Assembly: GCA_017410605.1 (NCBI GenBank)
Contig: JAFQQN010000006.1
Span: 1 to 64,000, forward strand
DNA: 64,000 bases
Direction of reading: 5' to 3'
Source of the DNA: Clostridia bacterium
GTDB lineage: Bacteria > Bacillota > Clostridia > Oscillospirales > Acutalibacteraceae
In this document: in pieces, positions 43,083-52,880 of the stretch
Numbering within the stretch: the stretch's first letter is position 1
How the letters are laid out: every line of letters starts with the position of its first letter
Notes under the pieces: model-generated
The model's database searches: none
What the model was told of the DNA's origin: nothing
Seen by the model: only the letters and a program-made list of their open reading frames with translations
Translations under genes and position numbers: made by a program

Positions 43083-46000
43083 TTATCCCACCCAGAAGTA
43101 ATTGTGGAAATAATACTCTCTTCCTCCGATAAGATATACACCGTCACCGGCTACGTCACCTGTTTCGGTAACATAAATCCACTGGCCGTCTACTACATAC
43201 CAACCGGGATTTGTAACTAAAACGCCACCGGCATTATAATATTTTCCGTTCCAAATATCATTGGAAACCATTATGCCATCATAATCGAAGGCATAGTAAG
43301 CGCCGTTTATTAGATATTCAGCCTCTTCGGTTACAACCTTTCCATCAGCACCTACAAAATACCAATCAGAGCCAACCTGGTGCCATCCGTATGAGGTAAT
43401 GGTTTCGGTTAATACTCCGCCATCGTTGAAGTAGTGAAGCTGGTTATTAATAACCTTGTAACCGGTAATCATTTTTAAAGTGGGATTTTTGAAAGCGCCT
43501 GATACTTCTTGGTAATAGTATTTACCGCCGTCTAAAACCCAACCAACATTGACAAAAGAAGAATCGTTAAAGTACACCCAGTTGTTGTTTATAAACTGCC
43601 AACCGGTATATTCTGCACGGGCGCCGCTGGAGGTGTAGTAAGCGAAGCCATCATATTTATAGTAACTGCCATTGGCAAATCTATTACTAACCATAATACC
43701 GTCTTCGTCAAAGTAATACCATTCGCCATCAATATATAAGGTCTCGTCTATTATAGCCTCGCCGGCCATAGAGAAATACCAGTTTCCGTTAAGCTGTACC
43801 CAACCGTCAGCCATATTGCTGAAGTCGAATTCGTCATCAGAGGCAACCTCGCCAAGCCAAGCACCGCTTTCGGCGAATTTGTGGTATGCACCGTCAATTT
43901 CCATAACTTGGTCATAAACCATAGAATAGCCATCAAAATAATACCATGTGTTGCCCGAATAGAGCCAGCCATCTTCAACTAACGAGCCGTCGGCATTAGC
44001 ATAAACCCAGTCGTTTTCATAGCGTTCATACCAGCCGTTAGATATAAGCAAGCCTTTTTTATCAAGGCAGTAATGTTTTTCGGTTTCGTAATCATAAATA
44101 ACTCGGTTTATAACCAAACTGCCGTTATCAATGTAATAGTTACCAAGCCAACCGTCATAGCTTTCTCCGTTAACAAAGTAGTAGACTTCGCCCTCGTTCC
44201 AATTGTTATCGTGGCTGTAAACCCAACCGTTTGCAGCTGTTTTGCTTATAACTTCACCGTCGCTGTTTGTGGTAACCAAAGCATCGTAATTCCAGCTGTA
44301 GAATGTTTGGTTTTGTATAAGCTGACCCTTAGAGTTAAAGGCATATTCTTTATTGCCAATGTCATAAACATCACGGGCATAAAGGTAGCCGTGGTCTTCG
44401 GGATTGCCGTAATACCAATAACCGTCTATAAAGAACCAACCCTTTAAGGCATCGCCGTTAGAACCAAGATAATAATCATCATAGAATTGGTTACTTAACA
44501 TTCTGCCTTGGTGATCAAAGGCGAAAAATCTGCCATCTTCAGCATAATAGCTGCCTGTTACATAGTCTTTATAGGGTGCTGAGTCATATTCATCATCGTA
44601 GGTTTTAACAAGGTACCAGTCGTTACCAACCTGGTTCCAACCCTCTTCAGAGAAGGAGCCAATTTTTTGGCCGTTAATATCGGTAACATACCATACGTCG
44701 TCAATTTTTGTGATATTGTCTACAATAAGTTTGCCCGATGAGCTGAACACATAGCCGGAAGAGTCTAAACCTGTAAAGAGCGAACCGTCTGCAGCAGCCC
44801 AATACCAGTTACCATAGCTGTCGCGAACCCAACCGCTGTTACACATTCTGCCGTTTATATCGAAGTAATAGTAAACACCTTTTATTTTAGTGGTAGTATC
44901 AGCAAATATATTTCCTTCGCCGCTGCAGAAATACCAATATCCGTTATCGTATACCCAATCACCAGCAACAAGCTTACCTTCTCTTATATAATAGGTATCG
45001 CCGTTTATTGTGAGGAACCTTGTGGTAGTAAGCTTTGTGGCAATACCCTGGGTATTCACAGCAGAAACATAGTAGTCTTTATCAACAATAAATGTGCAGT
45101 AGGACATATATGGGTCCATATAATATACATCGAATAGCCAACCTCTATGAAGTGAAGAATCTTCGGTCAGGTATACATAGTTGCCGTTAACAGTTTTCCA
45201 CACATTTTTTTCTTTGCATACTGAACCGCCGTTGCCGTATTCGTCCATATAGGTGAGCAAATACTGTTTTCCGGAAGCATCGTCATAATAAACCCTGTCG
45301 GTCAACAACTCTCCATCATAATCAAAGGCGTAACTGTTAGCGCCAAGTTGATAAATTCCGTCTTTAAGAAGTGCGCCGTCTTGTATGTATATCCAGTACC
45401 AATTTTCTTTATACGAGCTAAGGTCGTTAAGGAACCAACCATCGGAAAGTTTGGTACCCTTACCGTCTTCACCGAAACAGAAAACACCCTCCTCAAGTTC
45501 CTGAACGCCGTCGCAATAAACTCTGCCATAACTGGTCCACATATAATAATAAACTCCGTTAAGAACATAAAGGCCGCTTTCTTCGGGAATAGAACAGTCT
45601 TCGCCAAACAGGAAGTAATCCTTATCACCATAACGACTAATATACAAAACTTCGTTTTGTGCTAATACACCGCCGGGTTTGGCATAATAACATTTCTCAC
45701 CTAAATAGTTCCAGTCGTCATCGTAAATGGAAAGGTAGAAAAATTCATTGTCATACATTTTGCCTTCCCAGTCGAAGGCGTAATATTTTCCATCTATCAG
45801 GTAAACATCGTGGTCGCATATTTCGTTGTCTTGAACATAATACCAGTCGCCGTTAAACTGTGTCCAGGTATTGTTAAACAGCTGGCAGGCGTTACCGTCT
45901 TTGTCGGCAATGAAAAACTTCCTTACATCGTTTTCATAAAAAGAGTAAGAACCGTTTTCCAGCATACTGCCTGAAGAGGTAAAGCAATAGTTTTTACCGC

Positions 46001-46934
46001 CTATATTGTAAAGGCCATGGGTATAAAACTTACCGTTGGCACCGCAATAATACCAGGTGTCGTCATTATGCTCTGCCAAATGGGGCTGACACCAACCGTT
46101 TGTAAGTAATGCGCCGCTTTCTAGTGCATAATAATAATCCCAACTGTCTGTTTCGTGATTATACACCTCGGCTATTTCGCCACTAAACATTTTGCTATCA
46201 TAACCGAAGGCGTAAAGAGTGCCGTCGACAGAAACTACTTCGTTTTCTGCTCTGGCGCAATTATCCTTGTAGTAAACCCAATCGCCGTCATCATCTGTAG
46301 CCCACGTATTTTGGGCAAGTGCACCGTCATGTGCGCCGCCTTGGGCGTAGTAAAATAATACATCATCAGAAGCTTCGTCATATTTCCCAAAGGTTTGGTC
46401 ATAGAACATTTCGCCTCTGTTTTCGTCAAAATAGTAATACTTTCCACCTATATACTGCTTTCCCATAAGAAGAACATAGTCGGGCCCTGCATAATACCAT
46501 TTTGTGTTTTCTACACCCTCGCAGGTATAGGTTGGTTTTGCCCAAGAGTCTTTAAATAAAGCTCCGCCCGGCTTAGCACAGTACCAGGTTTCAACAAAAT
46601 AGCCAAGGTCTTCGCTGTATTCAGACAAAAAGAAATGCTCGTCATCATACATAATACCGTTGTAATTAAAACCGTACAAAACACCGTCTATTTCATATAC
46701 ATTACCACGGTAAGGAATACCGTCACCGCCAAAATAGTACCATTCGTTTTCAATTTGATACCAACCGCCGGTAACCATTACGCCGTTGACATAATACACA
46801 CGTTCTGTATTGCCACCAACATCTTCATACTGCCAACCGGTAAAATCGGCAGGAGCATCGGCTGTTGCTGTTAATGAAAATGCAAACATAATTGCAAATG
46901 CCAGTAACAGCATTAAAAGTTTTTTGAATTTCAA
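43083..46934 (-). CDS. Giant secreted cell-wall-binding-repeat protein
   Basis: A 1283-residue secreted protein. The signal peptide (1-26) ends in ATADA. All the rest is made of ~20-residue Trp/Tyr/Gly repeats of the choline/glucan-binding type (GWYQIENEWYYFGGDG, NGVYYYMWTSYG, GWYVVDGQWIYVTETGDV and many more), with no separate catalytic domain. Such repeats bind teichoic acid choline or glucans on cell surfaces. The protein may be a surface coat or adhesin. It has its own promoter and an AAAGGAGGG ribosome site. A protein built only of such repeats is unusual in size. Related repeats are in the remnants at 37254 and 50200. Confidence 0.88.
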   Translation of the reverse strand: MKFKKLLMLLLAFAIMFAFSLTATADAPADFTGWQYEDVGGNTERVYYVNGVMVTGGWYQIENEWYYFGGDGIPYRGNVYEIDGVLYGFNYNGIMYDDEHFFLSEYSEDLGYFVETWYCAKPGGALFKDSWAKPTYTCEGVENTKWYYAGPDYVLLMGKQYIGGKYYYFDENRGEMFYDQTFGKYDEASDDVLFYYAQGGAHDGALAQNTWATDDDGDWVYYKDNCARAENEVVSVDGTLYAFGYDSKMFSGEIAEVYNHETDSWDYYYALESGALLTNGWCQPHLAEHNDDTWYYCGANGKFYTHGLYNIGGKNYCFTSSGSMLENGSYSFYENDVRKFFIADKDGNACQLFNNTWTQFNGDWYYVQDNEICDHDVYLIDGKYYAFDWEGKMYDNEFFYLSIYDDDWNYLGEKCYYAKPGGVLAQNEVLYISRYGDKDYFLFGEDCSIPEESGLYVLNGVYYYMWTSYGRVYCDGVQELEEGVFCFGEDGKGTKLSDGWFLNDLSSYKENWYWIYIQDGALLKDGIYQLGANSYAFDYDGELLTDRVYYDDASGKQYLLTYMDEYGNGGSVCKEKNVWKTVNGNYVYLTEDSSLHRGWLFDVYYMDPYMSYCTFIVDKDYYVSAVNTQGIATKLTTTRFLTINGDTYYIREGKLVAGDWVYDNGYWYFCSGEGNIFADTTTKIKGVYYYFDINGRMCNSGWVRDSYGNWYWAAADGSLFTGLDSSGYVFSSSGKLIVDNITKIDDVWYVTDINGQKIGSFSEEGWNQVGNDWYLVKTYDDEYDSAPYKDYVTGSYYAEDGRFFAFDHQGRMLSNQFYDDYYLGSNGDALKGWFFIDGYWYYGNPEDHGYLYARDVYDIGNKEYAFNSKGQLIQNQTFYSWNYDALVTTNSDGEVISKTAANGWVYSHDNNWNEGEVYYFVNGESYDGWLGNYYIDNGSLVINRVIYDYETEKHYCLDKKGLLISNGWYERYENDWVYANADGSLVEDGWLYSGNTWYYFDGYSMVYDQVMEIDGAYHKFAESGAWLGEVASDDEFDFSNMADGWVQLNGNWYFSMAGEAIIDETLYIDGEWYYFDEDGIMVSNRFANGSYYKYDGFAYYTSSGARAEYTGWQFINNNWVYFNDSSFVNVGWVLDGGKYYYQEVSGAFKNPTLKMITGYKVINNQLHYFNDGGVLTETITSYGWHQVGSDWYFVGADGKVVTEEAEYLINGAYYAFDYDGIMVSNDIWNGKYYNAGGVLVTNPGWYVVDGQWIYVTETGDVAGDGVYLIGGREYYFHNYFWVG

Positions 46935-46991
46935 AAAAAACCCTCCTTTAAATATTATAGCAAACTAGAAAATATTACTATTGCTAGTTAA

Positions 46992-47020
46992 ATTATACAA
47001 CTTTGCTATAAAAAAGTAAA
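46992..47020 (-). promoter_or_regulatory. Promoter of the repeat-protein gene
   Basis: Minus strand TTTACT, 17-bp spacer, TATAAT. An ACTAG/CTAGT inverted pair lies in the leader. Confidence 0.65.
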
Positions 47021-47058
47021 GGGGGGTTGTGTAAATTATGCAAATTATTTTTATGTAA

Positions 47059-48120
47059 TCAACCAAAGTAATTATCAAGAGTCTTAAATGTGTAACCTTG
47101 GCTTACGGCAAAATCAATCATACTGCCCAAAGCGGCAGCATTATCTTTTGACACTGCGTGAAGAAGAATAACTGCGCCGGGGTGAAACCGAGAGGTAACT
47201 GTGTTATAGGCAAAATCGGTTCCCTTTTGATTAGAGGTATCCCAATCGGCATAGGCCACCGACCAAAAAACAGACCTAAAGCCAATTGATGTAACAAGTT
47301 CTAAAGAGCATTCAGAATATTCACCTGCCGGGAACCTAAAATAAGGGCTTGTGTAACCAAAAGTTTCCCTTAAATAATTATCAAGGGTTGCTATTTCTTC
47401 CGCCATTTGGGTACGGGAAAGGCTTGGGAAAGATGGGTGGGTTGTACTGTGATTGCCTACTATATGCCCCTCGTCTATCATTCTTTGTACTAAGGCTTTG
47501 TTGCTTTTGGCATAGCTCATAGTTATGAAAAAGGCCGCCTTTACACCCTTTTCTTTTAGCGTGTCAAGAATATCTGCCGTAAGGTTTTCATATTCATAAC
47601 CGTTGTCAAAGGTTAAATACATAACCTTTTCGGCAGTCTTGGTATCAAGGGCAAGAGCCTTTACATTCTCAAATCCGTCAAAGGTGTTTTGGTTAATTAC
47701 CGACTGGCTATGGGGCTTACCGTCTTTAGCAATGCCAAAGGAATAACCCTTTTTTTCGGTAGATAGGCCTCTAAGATTATTCGGGTCGTTTACGGTGTAA
47801 TTTAACGGCTGAACACTGTTTATTATTTGATTTTGCTGTAGCTCATTTTGGCTGTTTTGGGAAGATGTTTGTACCTTAGAAGAGCTATAATTTGCCTTAC
47901 TTGTGGTAGTTAACGGTTTTGAGCTGTATTCACTACTGGTTTCGGGTTTGGAAGAGAAGGCTTCGATTTCTACAATCTCTGGGCTTGTTACCATATTTGA
48001 GCTTGAAGCCTTACTTGTGGTAATGTCTGATAAATCAGCACTCACCGACTTCTTATTTTTGCAGGAACAAGCAGTAATAACCAATGTGGCACAAAGGAGA
48101 ATACTTAAAAATCTTTTCAT
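47059..48120 (-). CDS. pdaA: PdaA-type polysaccharide deacetylase, lipoprotein
   Basis: A 353-residue enzyme. The signal peptide with lipobox VITAC is followed by a ~100-residue Ser/Thr/Lys-rich linker. The NodB domain shows the PdaA form of motif 1, MYLTFDNGYE, the metal-binding HSTTHPSF, and RFPAGEYSE. PdaA removes acetyl groups from N-acetylmuramic acid residues to form muramic lactam in spore cortex. I chose ATG at 48120, with AAGGTAGTG before it. Other peptidoglycan deacetylases are possible but the TFDNGYE motif favours PdaA. Confidence 0.88.
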   Translation of the reverse strand: MKRFLSILLCATLVITACSCKNKKSVSADLSDITTSKASSSNMVTSPEIVEIEAFSSKPETSSEYSSKPLTTTSKANYSSSKVQTSSQNSQNELQQNQIINSVQPLNYTVNDPNNLRGLSTEKKGYSFGIAKDGKPHSQSVINQNTFDGFENVKALALDTKTAEKVMYLTFDNGYEYENLTADILDTLKEKGVKAAFFITMSYAKSNKALVQRMIDEGHIVGNHSTTHPSFPSLSRTQMAEEIATLDNYLRETFGYTSPYFRFPAGEYSECSLELVTSIGFRSVFWSVAYADWDTSNQKGTDFAYNTVTSRFHPGAVILLHAVSKDNAAALGSMIDFAVSQGYTFKTLDNYFG

Positions 48121-48201
48121 AATATTAATCACTACCTTGTGAAAGAAAAATTAAATTGTTGTATAAATTATATCATATTTTTATTTTATTATCAATATAT
48201 A

Positions 48202-48228
48202 CAAAAATCCGCCCCAAACAGGGCGGAT
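48202..48228 (-). terminator. Terminator of the SGNH hydrolase gene
   Basis: ATCCGCCC/GGGCGGAT stem with TTTTTG tail on the reverse strand. Confidence 0.8.
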
Positions 48229-48274
48229 AATAATTTAAAAGTGAATGTTTATATGCAATGAGCAAAGGGAGAAA

Positions 48275-49033
48275 CTATTTATATTTTATATTTGTACCTA
48301 TAAAGCCAACATTTTTAAAGTCGGTTGGGTTTGTTCGTATTATATAATCAATATATGAATCAATTAAATTTGCGGTTAAAATATAGCCCATTGGGTTCAT
48401 ATGACCATGCAAGAAATATTTGCTTTTAAATTCTGCATCATATAGGGGGCCATATTCATAAAGGTCTATTACATAAGAGTTGTCAAAGTGCTCGGCAAGG
48501 GCATACAAGGCATTTATCATACCCTTTGTTTTGTTTTTATCCTTTGCATCGCCCTCGTTGGGGAAGGTTACAAAAAAGAACTTTGCATCAGGACTAATTT
48601 CCTTGTATTTTCTTACTATTTCAGCATAATAGCTAATAAAAGGCCTTTCCTCTGAAAACTTGGTGGCTGTTATATCCTTTGCTTCACCAATTTTTATATT
48701 TTGATTATAAATATCATTAACACCTAAAGCAATTACGTAGGCCTGACAGGCCTTGTCTTTATCCCAAAAGCCTTTTTCTTCTGCAAAACTATCAAGATAC
48801 CATTTTGCTGTCATTCCACCTCTGGAAAAATTATATGCAACAAGTCCGTTCTTTCTTGCAATATACTGTCCCCAAGAATATTCATATAAATCGTGATAAC
48901 CGCGATTTCCAGCAGCATCTATTGTTTCAAACTCGCCAGAAGAAAGGCTGTCACCAATAAAAGCCATTGTTCTGAATATTGCTGTATTACTATAAGCACC
49001 AACAAAATTTTCTAAGGGTTTTTCTTTTATCAT
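48275..49033 (-). CDS. SGNH/GDSL-family hydrolase
   Basis: A 252-residue soluble esterase-like protein. It shows block I FIGDSLSSGEF with the catalytic Ser, the block II glycine in FSRGGMTAKWYL, block III VIALGVNDIYNQN with its Asn, and block V with catalytic Asp/His in SKYFLHGHMNPMGY. It probably removes acetyl groups from sugars. ATG at 49033 is the best spaced start behind AAAGGAG. No secretion signal is present. Confidence 0.85.
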   Translation of the reverse strand: MIKEKPLENFVGAYSNTAIFRTMAFIGDSLSSGEFETIDAAGNRGYHDLYEYSWGQYIARKNGLVAYNFSRGGMTAKWYLDSFAEEKGFWDKDKACQAYVIALGVNDIYNQNIKIGEAKDITATKFSEERPFISYYAEIVRKYKEISPDAKFFFVTFPNEGDAKDKNKTKGMINALYALAEHFDNSYVIDLYEYGPLYDAEFKSKYFLHGHMNPMGYILTANLIDSYIDYIIRTNPTDFKNVGFIGTNIKYK

Positions 49034-49108
49034 AATCATTACTCCTTTTGTGTTATATAGATTCTTATAAATCAGCGTTGTTGGGTTTGTTCTTGCTTAA
49101 AACAGGAA

Positions 49109-49498
49109 TCATTTAACAATACAGTTATTCTTAATGTTATAGTTAAAAAAGTCAAAACCCGAAATAGTTTTTGTCCAACGGTCACGCTCACCGTCACAGT
49201 GGGGATAATTATCTTTGTAAGTATATTGGGGAAAACCAAGCTTAATCTGCCCACTCTCTACAATACATTTTACTTCAGAAAATTTTTCATCACCCGACGA
49301 AGGTGTTTCTGTTTTGGTGGATAAAAGCTTATTTAATTTTGAATCACAAAACTCTATTTGGCCTGTACGAGCTTCAATATTAACGATAATATTTTCGTTC
49401 ACAAATGCCATTTCATTGAGAGATATATGTCCACAAGCAAGATTAATTATTGCACCATTCGGGCAAGTAACACTATCAAAAACTACCTTGTTCACCAT
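49109..49498 (-). CDS. Unknown 129-residue protein
   Basis: A soluble protein without signal peptide, preceded by AGAAGGATTG. The N-terminal half is beta-rich with repeated hydrophobic strands (GAIINLACGHISLNEMAFVNENIIVNIEA). The C-terminal part includes HCDGERDRWTKT. I do not recognise it. It is ~75 bases before the SGNH hydrolase gene on the same strand, so they may share a transcript and act together. Confidence 0.5.
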   Translation of the reverse strand: MVNKVVFDSVTCPNGAIINLACGHISLNEMAFVNENIIVNIEARTGQIEFCDSKLNKLLSTKTETPSSGDEKFSEVKCIVESGQIKLGFPQYTYKDNYPHCDGERDRWTKTISGFDFFNYNIKNNCIVK

Positions 49499-49595
49499 AT
49501 ACTATCAATCCTTCTTATATGTATTATAATGGTTATAGTAAGTCGAAGATATTGTGCCAAATTTTTTATAAAATTTGTCCTTTCCCATTGAAATC

Positions 49596-49641
49596 ATTAT
49601 TGTGCAAAATTAAATATTAGAATTTAATTTTGCACAATAAT
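49596..49641. promoter_or_regulatory. 20-bp perfect inverted repeat between divergent genes
   Basis: Arms 49596-49615 and 49622-49641 are exact reverse complements with a 6-base spacer. The sequence is AT-rich without a T tail. It lies midway between divergent transcripts, so an operator is more likely than a terminator. Confidence 0.6.
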
Positions 49642-49791
49642 CATTATAACACGCACCTTTTTCAATTGCAACAATTAAGATAATGATTTAATGAATGCCT
49701 TGGCTATACAACGCAAAACAGTTATTGCTTTTTTGGTAGAAATGTTATAATTAAAAAGGCAAAATGATGTAGCTCTAAGGAGAAAATAGGT

Positions 49792-50433
49792 ATGAAAAAA
49801 TTCGGGGCAATTTTGTTGGTGGTGGTGATGCTATTATCAATGCTACCAATTAATGCATTTGCACAGACTTCGGAGGGGGAAGTAATAACTTCCGGCAGCT
49901 GTGGAGATAATCTTAGCTGGACTTTAGATGAAAACGGTTTGCTTGTAATAAGCGGCACGGGTGATATGGCTAACTGGAACTTCTGGGATGTCAGCGCCCC
50001 TTGGCTCAACTATTCAGAGCAGATTAGTAAGGTTATCATTGAGGAGGGAGTTACCTCTATTGGTCAAAACGCTTTTTGTAGTGAAGACAGTTATTTCGAC
50101 TATAACGACCATTTTTATAGCGCACTCACCGAAATTGATATCCCAAACACCGTTACTACCATACATACTAACGGTATAAGCGGTCTTGATGTATTGGAAA
50201 CAATTACTCTTCCCCCGTCGGTTACAACAATGGTTGGTGCTATGTAGGTGCCGACGGCTACGCCGTAACCAACAGTTGGAAGAAAGACAGTATTGGTTGG
50301 TGTTATCTTGGTGCTAACGGCAGTCAGGTTAAAAATGATTGGGTATATGATGGCGGATGTTGGTACTTTATTGATGCCGACGGTTATATGGTATCTAACC
50401 AGCGCCGACGGTGTTTGGAAGGCATAAACTGCT
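49792..50433 (+). pseudogene. Decayed BspA-like leucine-rich surface protein with wall-binding repeats
   Basis: The first 151 codons encode a signal peptide (ends AFA) and a BspA-type start (WTLDENGLLVISGTGDMANW, then VIIEEGVTSIGQNAF leucine-rich repeat). That frame stops at 50247. The next frame continues at once as wall-binding repeats (GWCYVGADGYAVTNSW, GWCYLGANGSQVKNDW). Near 50400 a further shift leads to the usual family end SADGVWKA. Two lesions and loss of most repeats mark it as a pseudogene with internal deletions. Confidence 0.82.
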
Positions 50434-50445
50434 AAAACAAAATAT

Positions 50446-50493
50446 CCCTTTACGGTAGTTGCTTTTATTCTACCGTAAAGGGGTTTTTTTATT
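50446..50493 (+). terminator. Terminator after the BspA-like pseudogene
   Basis: CCCTTTACGGTAG / CTACCGTAAAGGG stem and TTTTTTT tail. Confidence 0.85.
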
Positions 50494-50549
50494 GTCTGTT
50501 TTTATCGGGCTTATTTAGTTAAGAGTAGGGGGGATTAATTCAAAAGATA

Positions 50550-51512
50550 TTATTTAACCGTTATAGTTATGTTGCCTGTATCGGTTGTAATTTCACATTT
50601 TCCGCCGGATATTGTTTTGGGGACATCAACTCTTCCGGTATCGGTCTTAGTTATGAACACTTTATCAGAAAGCAAACTGCCCTTAACACTTCCGGTAGAG
50701 GTTTTTATTATAATCTCTGCACCGTCAGAGTCGTCAAAGCTTATATTACCTGTGCTTCTGTGTAAATTAAGCTTTCCACTGGCTATAACATTTTTTAAAA
50801 TAAGGTCACCTGTATCACCTGTTGATGTAATGTTTTGGCCTTTGGCATTTACTATATTGGCCTTGCCTGTTGAAACTGCCACTTTAATATCGCCCTCACA
50901 GGCTACATCAGAAACAGTCACTTTGCCTGTTGAAACCGAAAGGTCAAGGGTATTGGCACAAATGTTTTTAGTAGAAATATTTCCCGTACTTGTGGCAATT
51001 TTAACATTCCCAAAAGCAGATGCAAGGTTGTTTACATGGCCTGTGGTGGTATTTATATCAATACTATCAAATTTAAAATCTTCCCCTATTTCTATATTGC
51101 CTGTATTCCCTTTAACCGAAAGGGCACCGTATTCACCCTGTGGTATATTTACCGTTATTTTAGGTGTGTTAAAATTCACCCCTATATGCTCATACCATTT
51201 TCTGCTATCAACCGCCTCTATTATAAGTGTACCGTCCTTTACCGCAACCGAATGCTTTATATTTTTCTGCTCATAGCAAACAACCGAGGTTTTTGTGTTC
51301 TCACAGGGGGTAAATACAACATCTGCAGTTTTGGTTATTATAGAAATGTTATTATAGTCTTCGTTAATCTCATAATTGTTGGTTTCAAACTTAGTGGTTG
51401 ACAGTTTTGTAAAATCCCATTCTAACACCCACATAACACCTCCAAAAGTTATACAGCCAATTAAAACTAAACAAGTGGCTGTAATAAACCATATTTTTGC
51501 TTTTTTAGTCAT
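50550..51512 (-). CDS. DUF4097 beta-strand-repeat membrane protein
   Basis: A 320-residue protein with one N-terminal membrane span (IWFITATCLVLIGCITFGGVMWV). The rest is a right-handed beta stack made of STGxI/TGNIxI repeats (ATSTGNISTKNI, SVSTGKVTVSDV, KTDTGRVDV), as in DUF4097 (LiaG-like) proteins. It sits outside the membrane. Start ATG at 51512 follows AGGGGGG and is three bases from the DUF1700 gene end. It is last gene of a PadR-DUF1700-DUF4097 operon, thought to answer envelope stress. Confidence 0.88.
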   Translation of the reverse strand: MTKKAKIWFITATCLVLIGCITFGGVMWVLEWDFTKLSTTKFETNNYEINEDYNNISIITKTADVVFTPCENTKTSVVCYEQKNIKHSVAVKDGTLIIEAVDSRKWYEHIGVNFNTPKITVNIPQGEYGALSVKGNTGNIEIGEDFKFDSIDINTTTGHVNNLASAFGNVKIATSTGNISTKNICANTLDLSVSTGKVTVSDVACEGDIKVAVSTGKANIVNAKGQNITSTGDTGDLILKNVIASGKLNLHRSTGNISFDDSDGAEIIIKTSTGSVKGSLLSDKVFITKTDTGRVDVPKTISGGKCEITTDTGNITITVK

Positions 51513-51514
51513 TC

Positions 51515-52111
51515 CTACGCCCCCCTTTTTATTAAGTGTTTTTTTGCCCATAACATAGGTGCCTTTGTAAGCATAAAAGCGCCTTTGGTTGCCGTTTTAC
51601 ATATATATAACATAAAAATAGAAAGACCTGCACAAACCAGTCCTATAGAAATTATAGCAACGGCTGTGAGAGCATTACCGTTACAAGCAAACAAAATACC
51701 TGATAAGATACCTCCAAGGGAACAGGCTACAAATGAGCCCTCTATTGACCACAAGGTAACAATAACAGACCATACTGCAATGTAAGCGGCAATAATTATT
51801 GCGATGAAGGTAATTAAAAGTGAAATCCATATGGGAGAACCCAACACAATAAGCACAATTTCCCAAGCCTTTAGCGCCCTAGGGGGTTCAATCTGCTTTT
51901 TAACAAGCTTGGTGGGTGGTGTGTCGGCTAAAATTTGTGCAACAACACTGTTAACGGGGCCAATTTCACTTACAGCCTCGCTTTCAGAAAGCCCTTCTTC
52001 CATACGGTCGTCAATCATTTCACTATAAAAAGCAATGCGCTCTACAAGGTCTTCTTGGGGTAAACCAAGCAATCCCTTACCCAGCTGTGCAAGAAACTCT
52101 TGTTTATTCAT
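51515..52111 (-). CDS. DUF1700 membrane protein
   Basis: A 198-residue protein. The N-terminal ~70 residues are the conserved cytoplasmic helical head (LGLPQEDLVERIAFYSEMIDDRMEEGLSESEAV). Four to five membrane spans follow. Partner of PadR in many Firmicutes; it may sense envelope state and control PadR. It overlaps the PadR gene by 8 bases. Confidence 0.9.
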   Translation of the reverse strand: MNKQEFLAQLGKGLLGLPQEDLVERIAFYSEMIDDRMEEGLSESEAVSEIGPVNSVVAQILADTPPTKLVKKQIEPPRALKAWEIVLIVLGSPIWISLLITFIAIIIAAYIAVWSVIVTLWSIEGSFVACSLGGILSGILFACNGNALTAVAIISIGLVCAGLSIFMLYICKTATKGAFMLTKAPMLWAKKHLIKRGA

Positions 52112-52424
52112 CAGCTACATCCTCCTTGGTTATAAACCGATATATAGACATAATTTCTTTCCATTCGTTCTTAAAAAAATCAATGCGCTCTAATCCCTTA
52201 GGGGTAATATGATAATATTTTCTAAGTCGGCCACCGTGTTCTGCGGTGTGAACGGTCAGCATATTAGCCGTTTCCAGACGCTTTAAAATGGTATAAAGGG
52301 TAGATTCTGAAAGCTCAATATATGGCTTCATATCCTTAATGATTTTGTATCCATAGGAAGCTTTGTTTTTAATAGCCGCTAACACGCAGATATCTAACAG
52401 ACCTCGCTTTAACTGAATATCCAT
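52104..52424 (-). CDS. PadR-family transcriptional regulator
   Basis: A 106-residue winged-helix repressor: KRGLLDICVLAAIKNKASYGYKIIKDM, LSESTLYTILKRLETANMLTV and GRLRKYYHITPKGLE. It should repress its own operon; an ATACTT..ATGTAT operator-like pair covers the -10 box of the promoter just upstream. Confidence 0.95.
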   Translation of the reverse strand: MDIQLKRGLLDICVLAAIKNKASYGYKIIKDMKPYIELSESTLYTILKRLETANMLTVHTAEHGGRLRKYYHITPKGLERIDFFKNEWKEIMSIYRFITKEDVADE

Positions 52425-52448
52425 AAAATACCTCCCATTATGAAATAC

Positions 52449-52477
52449 ATCATATCACGAAGTATATGTTTTGTCAA
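52449..52477 (-). promoter_or_regulatory. Promoter and probable operator of the PadR operon
   Basis: Minus strand TTGACA, 17-bp spacer, TATGAT. The imperfect dyad ATACTT-N9-ATGTAT covers the -10 box and spacer, which suits PadR autorepression. Confidence 0.8.
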
Positions 52478-52554
52478 GGATTTTTAAAAAGAGTAAAAAA
52501 CGGCTATAATTTAATTGTACGGTATTGAAAATATAAGAGAAAGAAAATTTAAAA

Positions 52555-52597
52555 GGGCAGACTTTACGAAATAAATCGCAAAGTCTGCCCTTTTTAT
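52555..52597 (+). terminator. Orphan terminator
   Basis: GGGCAGACTT / AAGTCTGCCC with long loop and TTTTTAT tail. No forward gene precedes it. The 52425-52927 gap otherwise holds the PadR promoter and the repeat at 52801, with no gene. Confidence 0.65.
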
Positions 52598-52800
52598 AGT
52601 GATTTGTTTTGATAAGTAGTTTAATCTGGTTTCATTTTAATCTCCTTTTATCTCAAAAAACTAATTATGATAGATTTTGTCGTAAAAACAAAATTAATAA
52701 TACAATTGTTTGGCAGATAGAGTATACCATACACTAATCTTTTTTTCAACAAAAAAGTGTTGGCTTTTCGAATATGAAGCATTCGCTATACTTACCGGTC

Positions 52801-52880
52801 TCATAACCGAAGACCGTAAACTCAAAATCAATCTCTGTAATAAAAAACGAAACACCCACCAGAAAGGTGAGTACTTCGTT
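52801..52880 (-). repeat. Terminator-bearing repeat, copy 1
   Basis: About 80 bases similar to 55576-55651 in the same orientation, with a central stretch of over 30 identical bases including CAATCTCTGTAATAAAAAAC. On the reverse strand it contains a CACC/GGTG hairpin followed by TTTTTTATT and would end the SDR transcript. Confidence 0.85.

Noticed and set aside
49792-50433. Programmed frameshift in the BspA-like gene
   Set aside because: There are two separate shifts, no slippery heptamer is seen, and most expected repeats are missing; decay is simpler.
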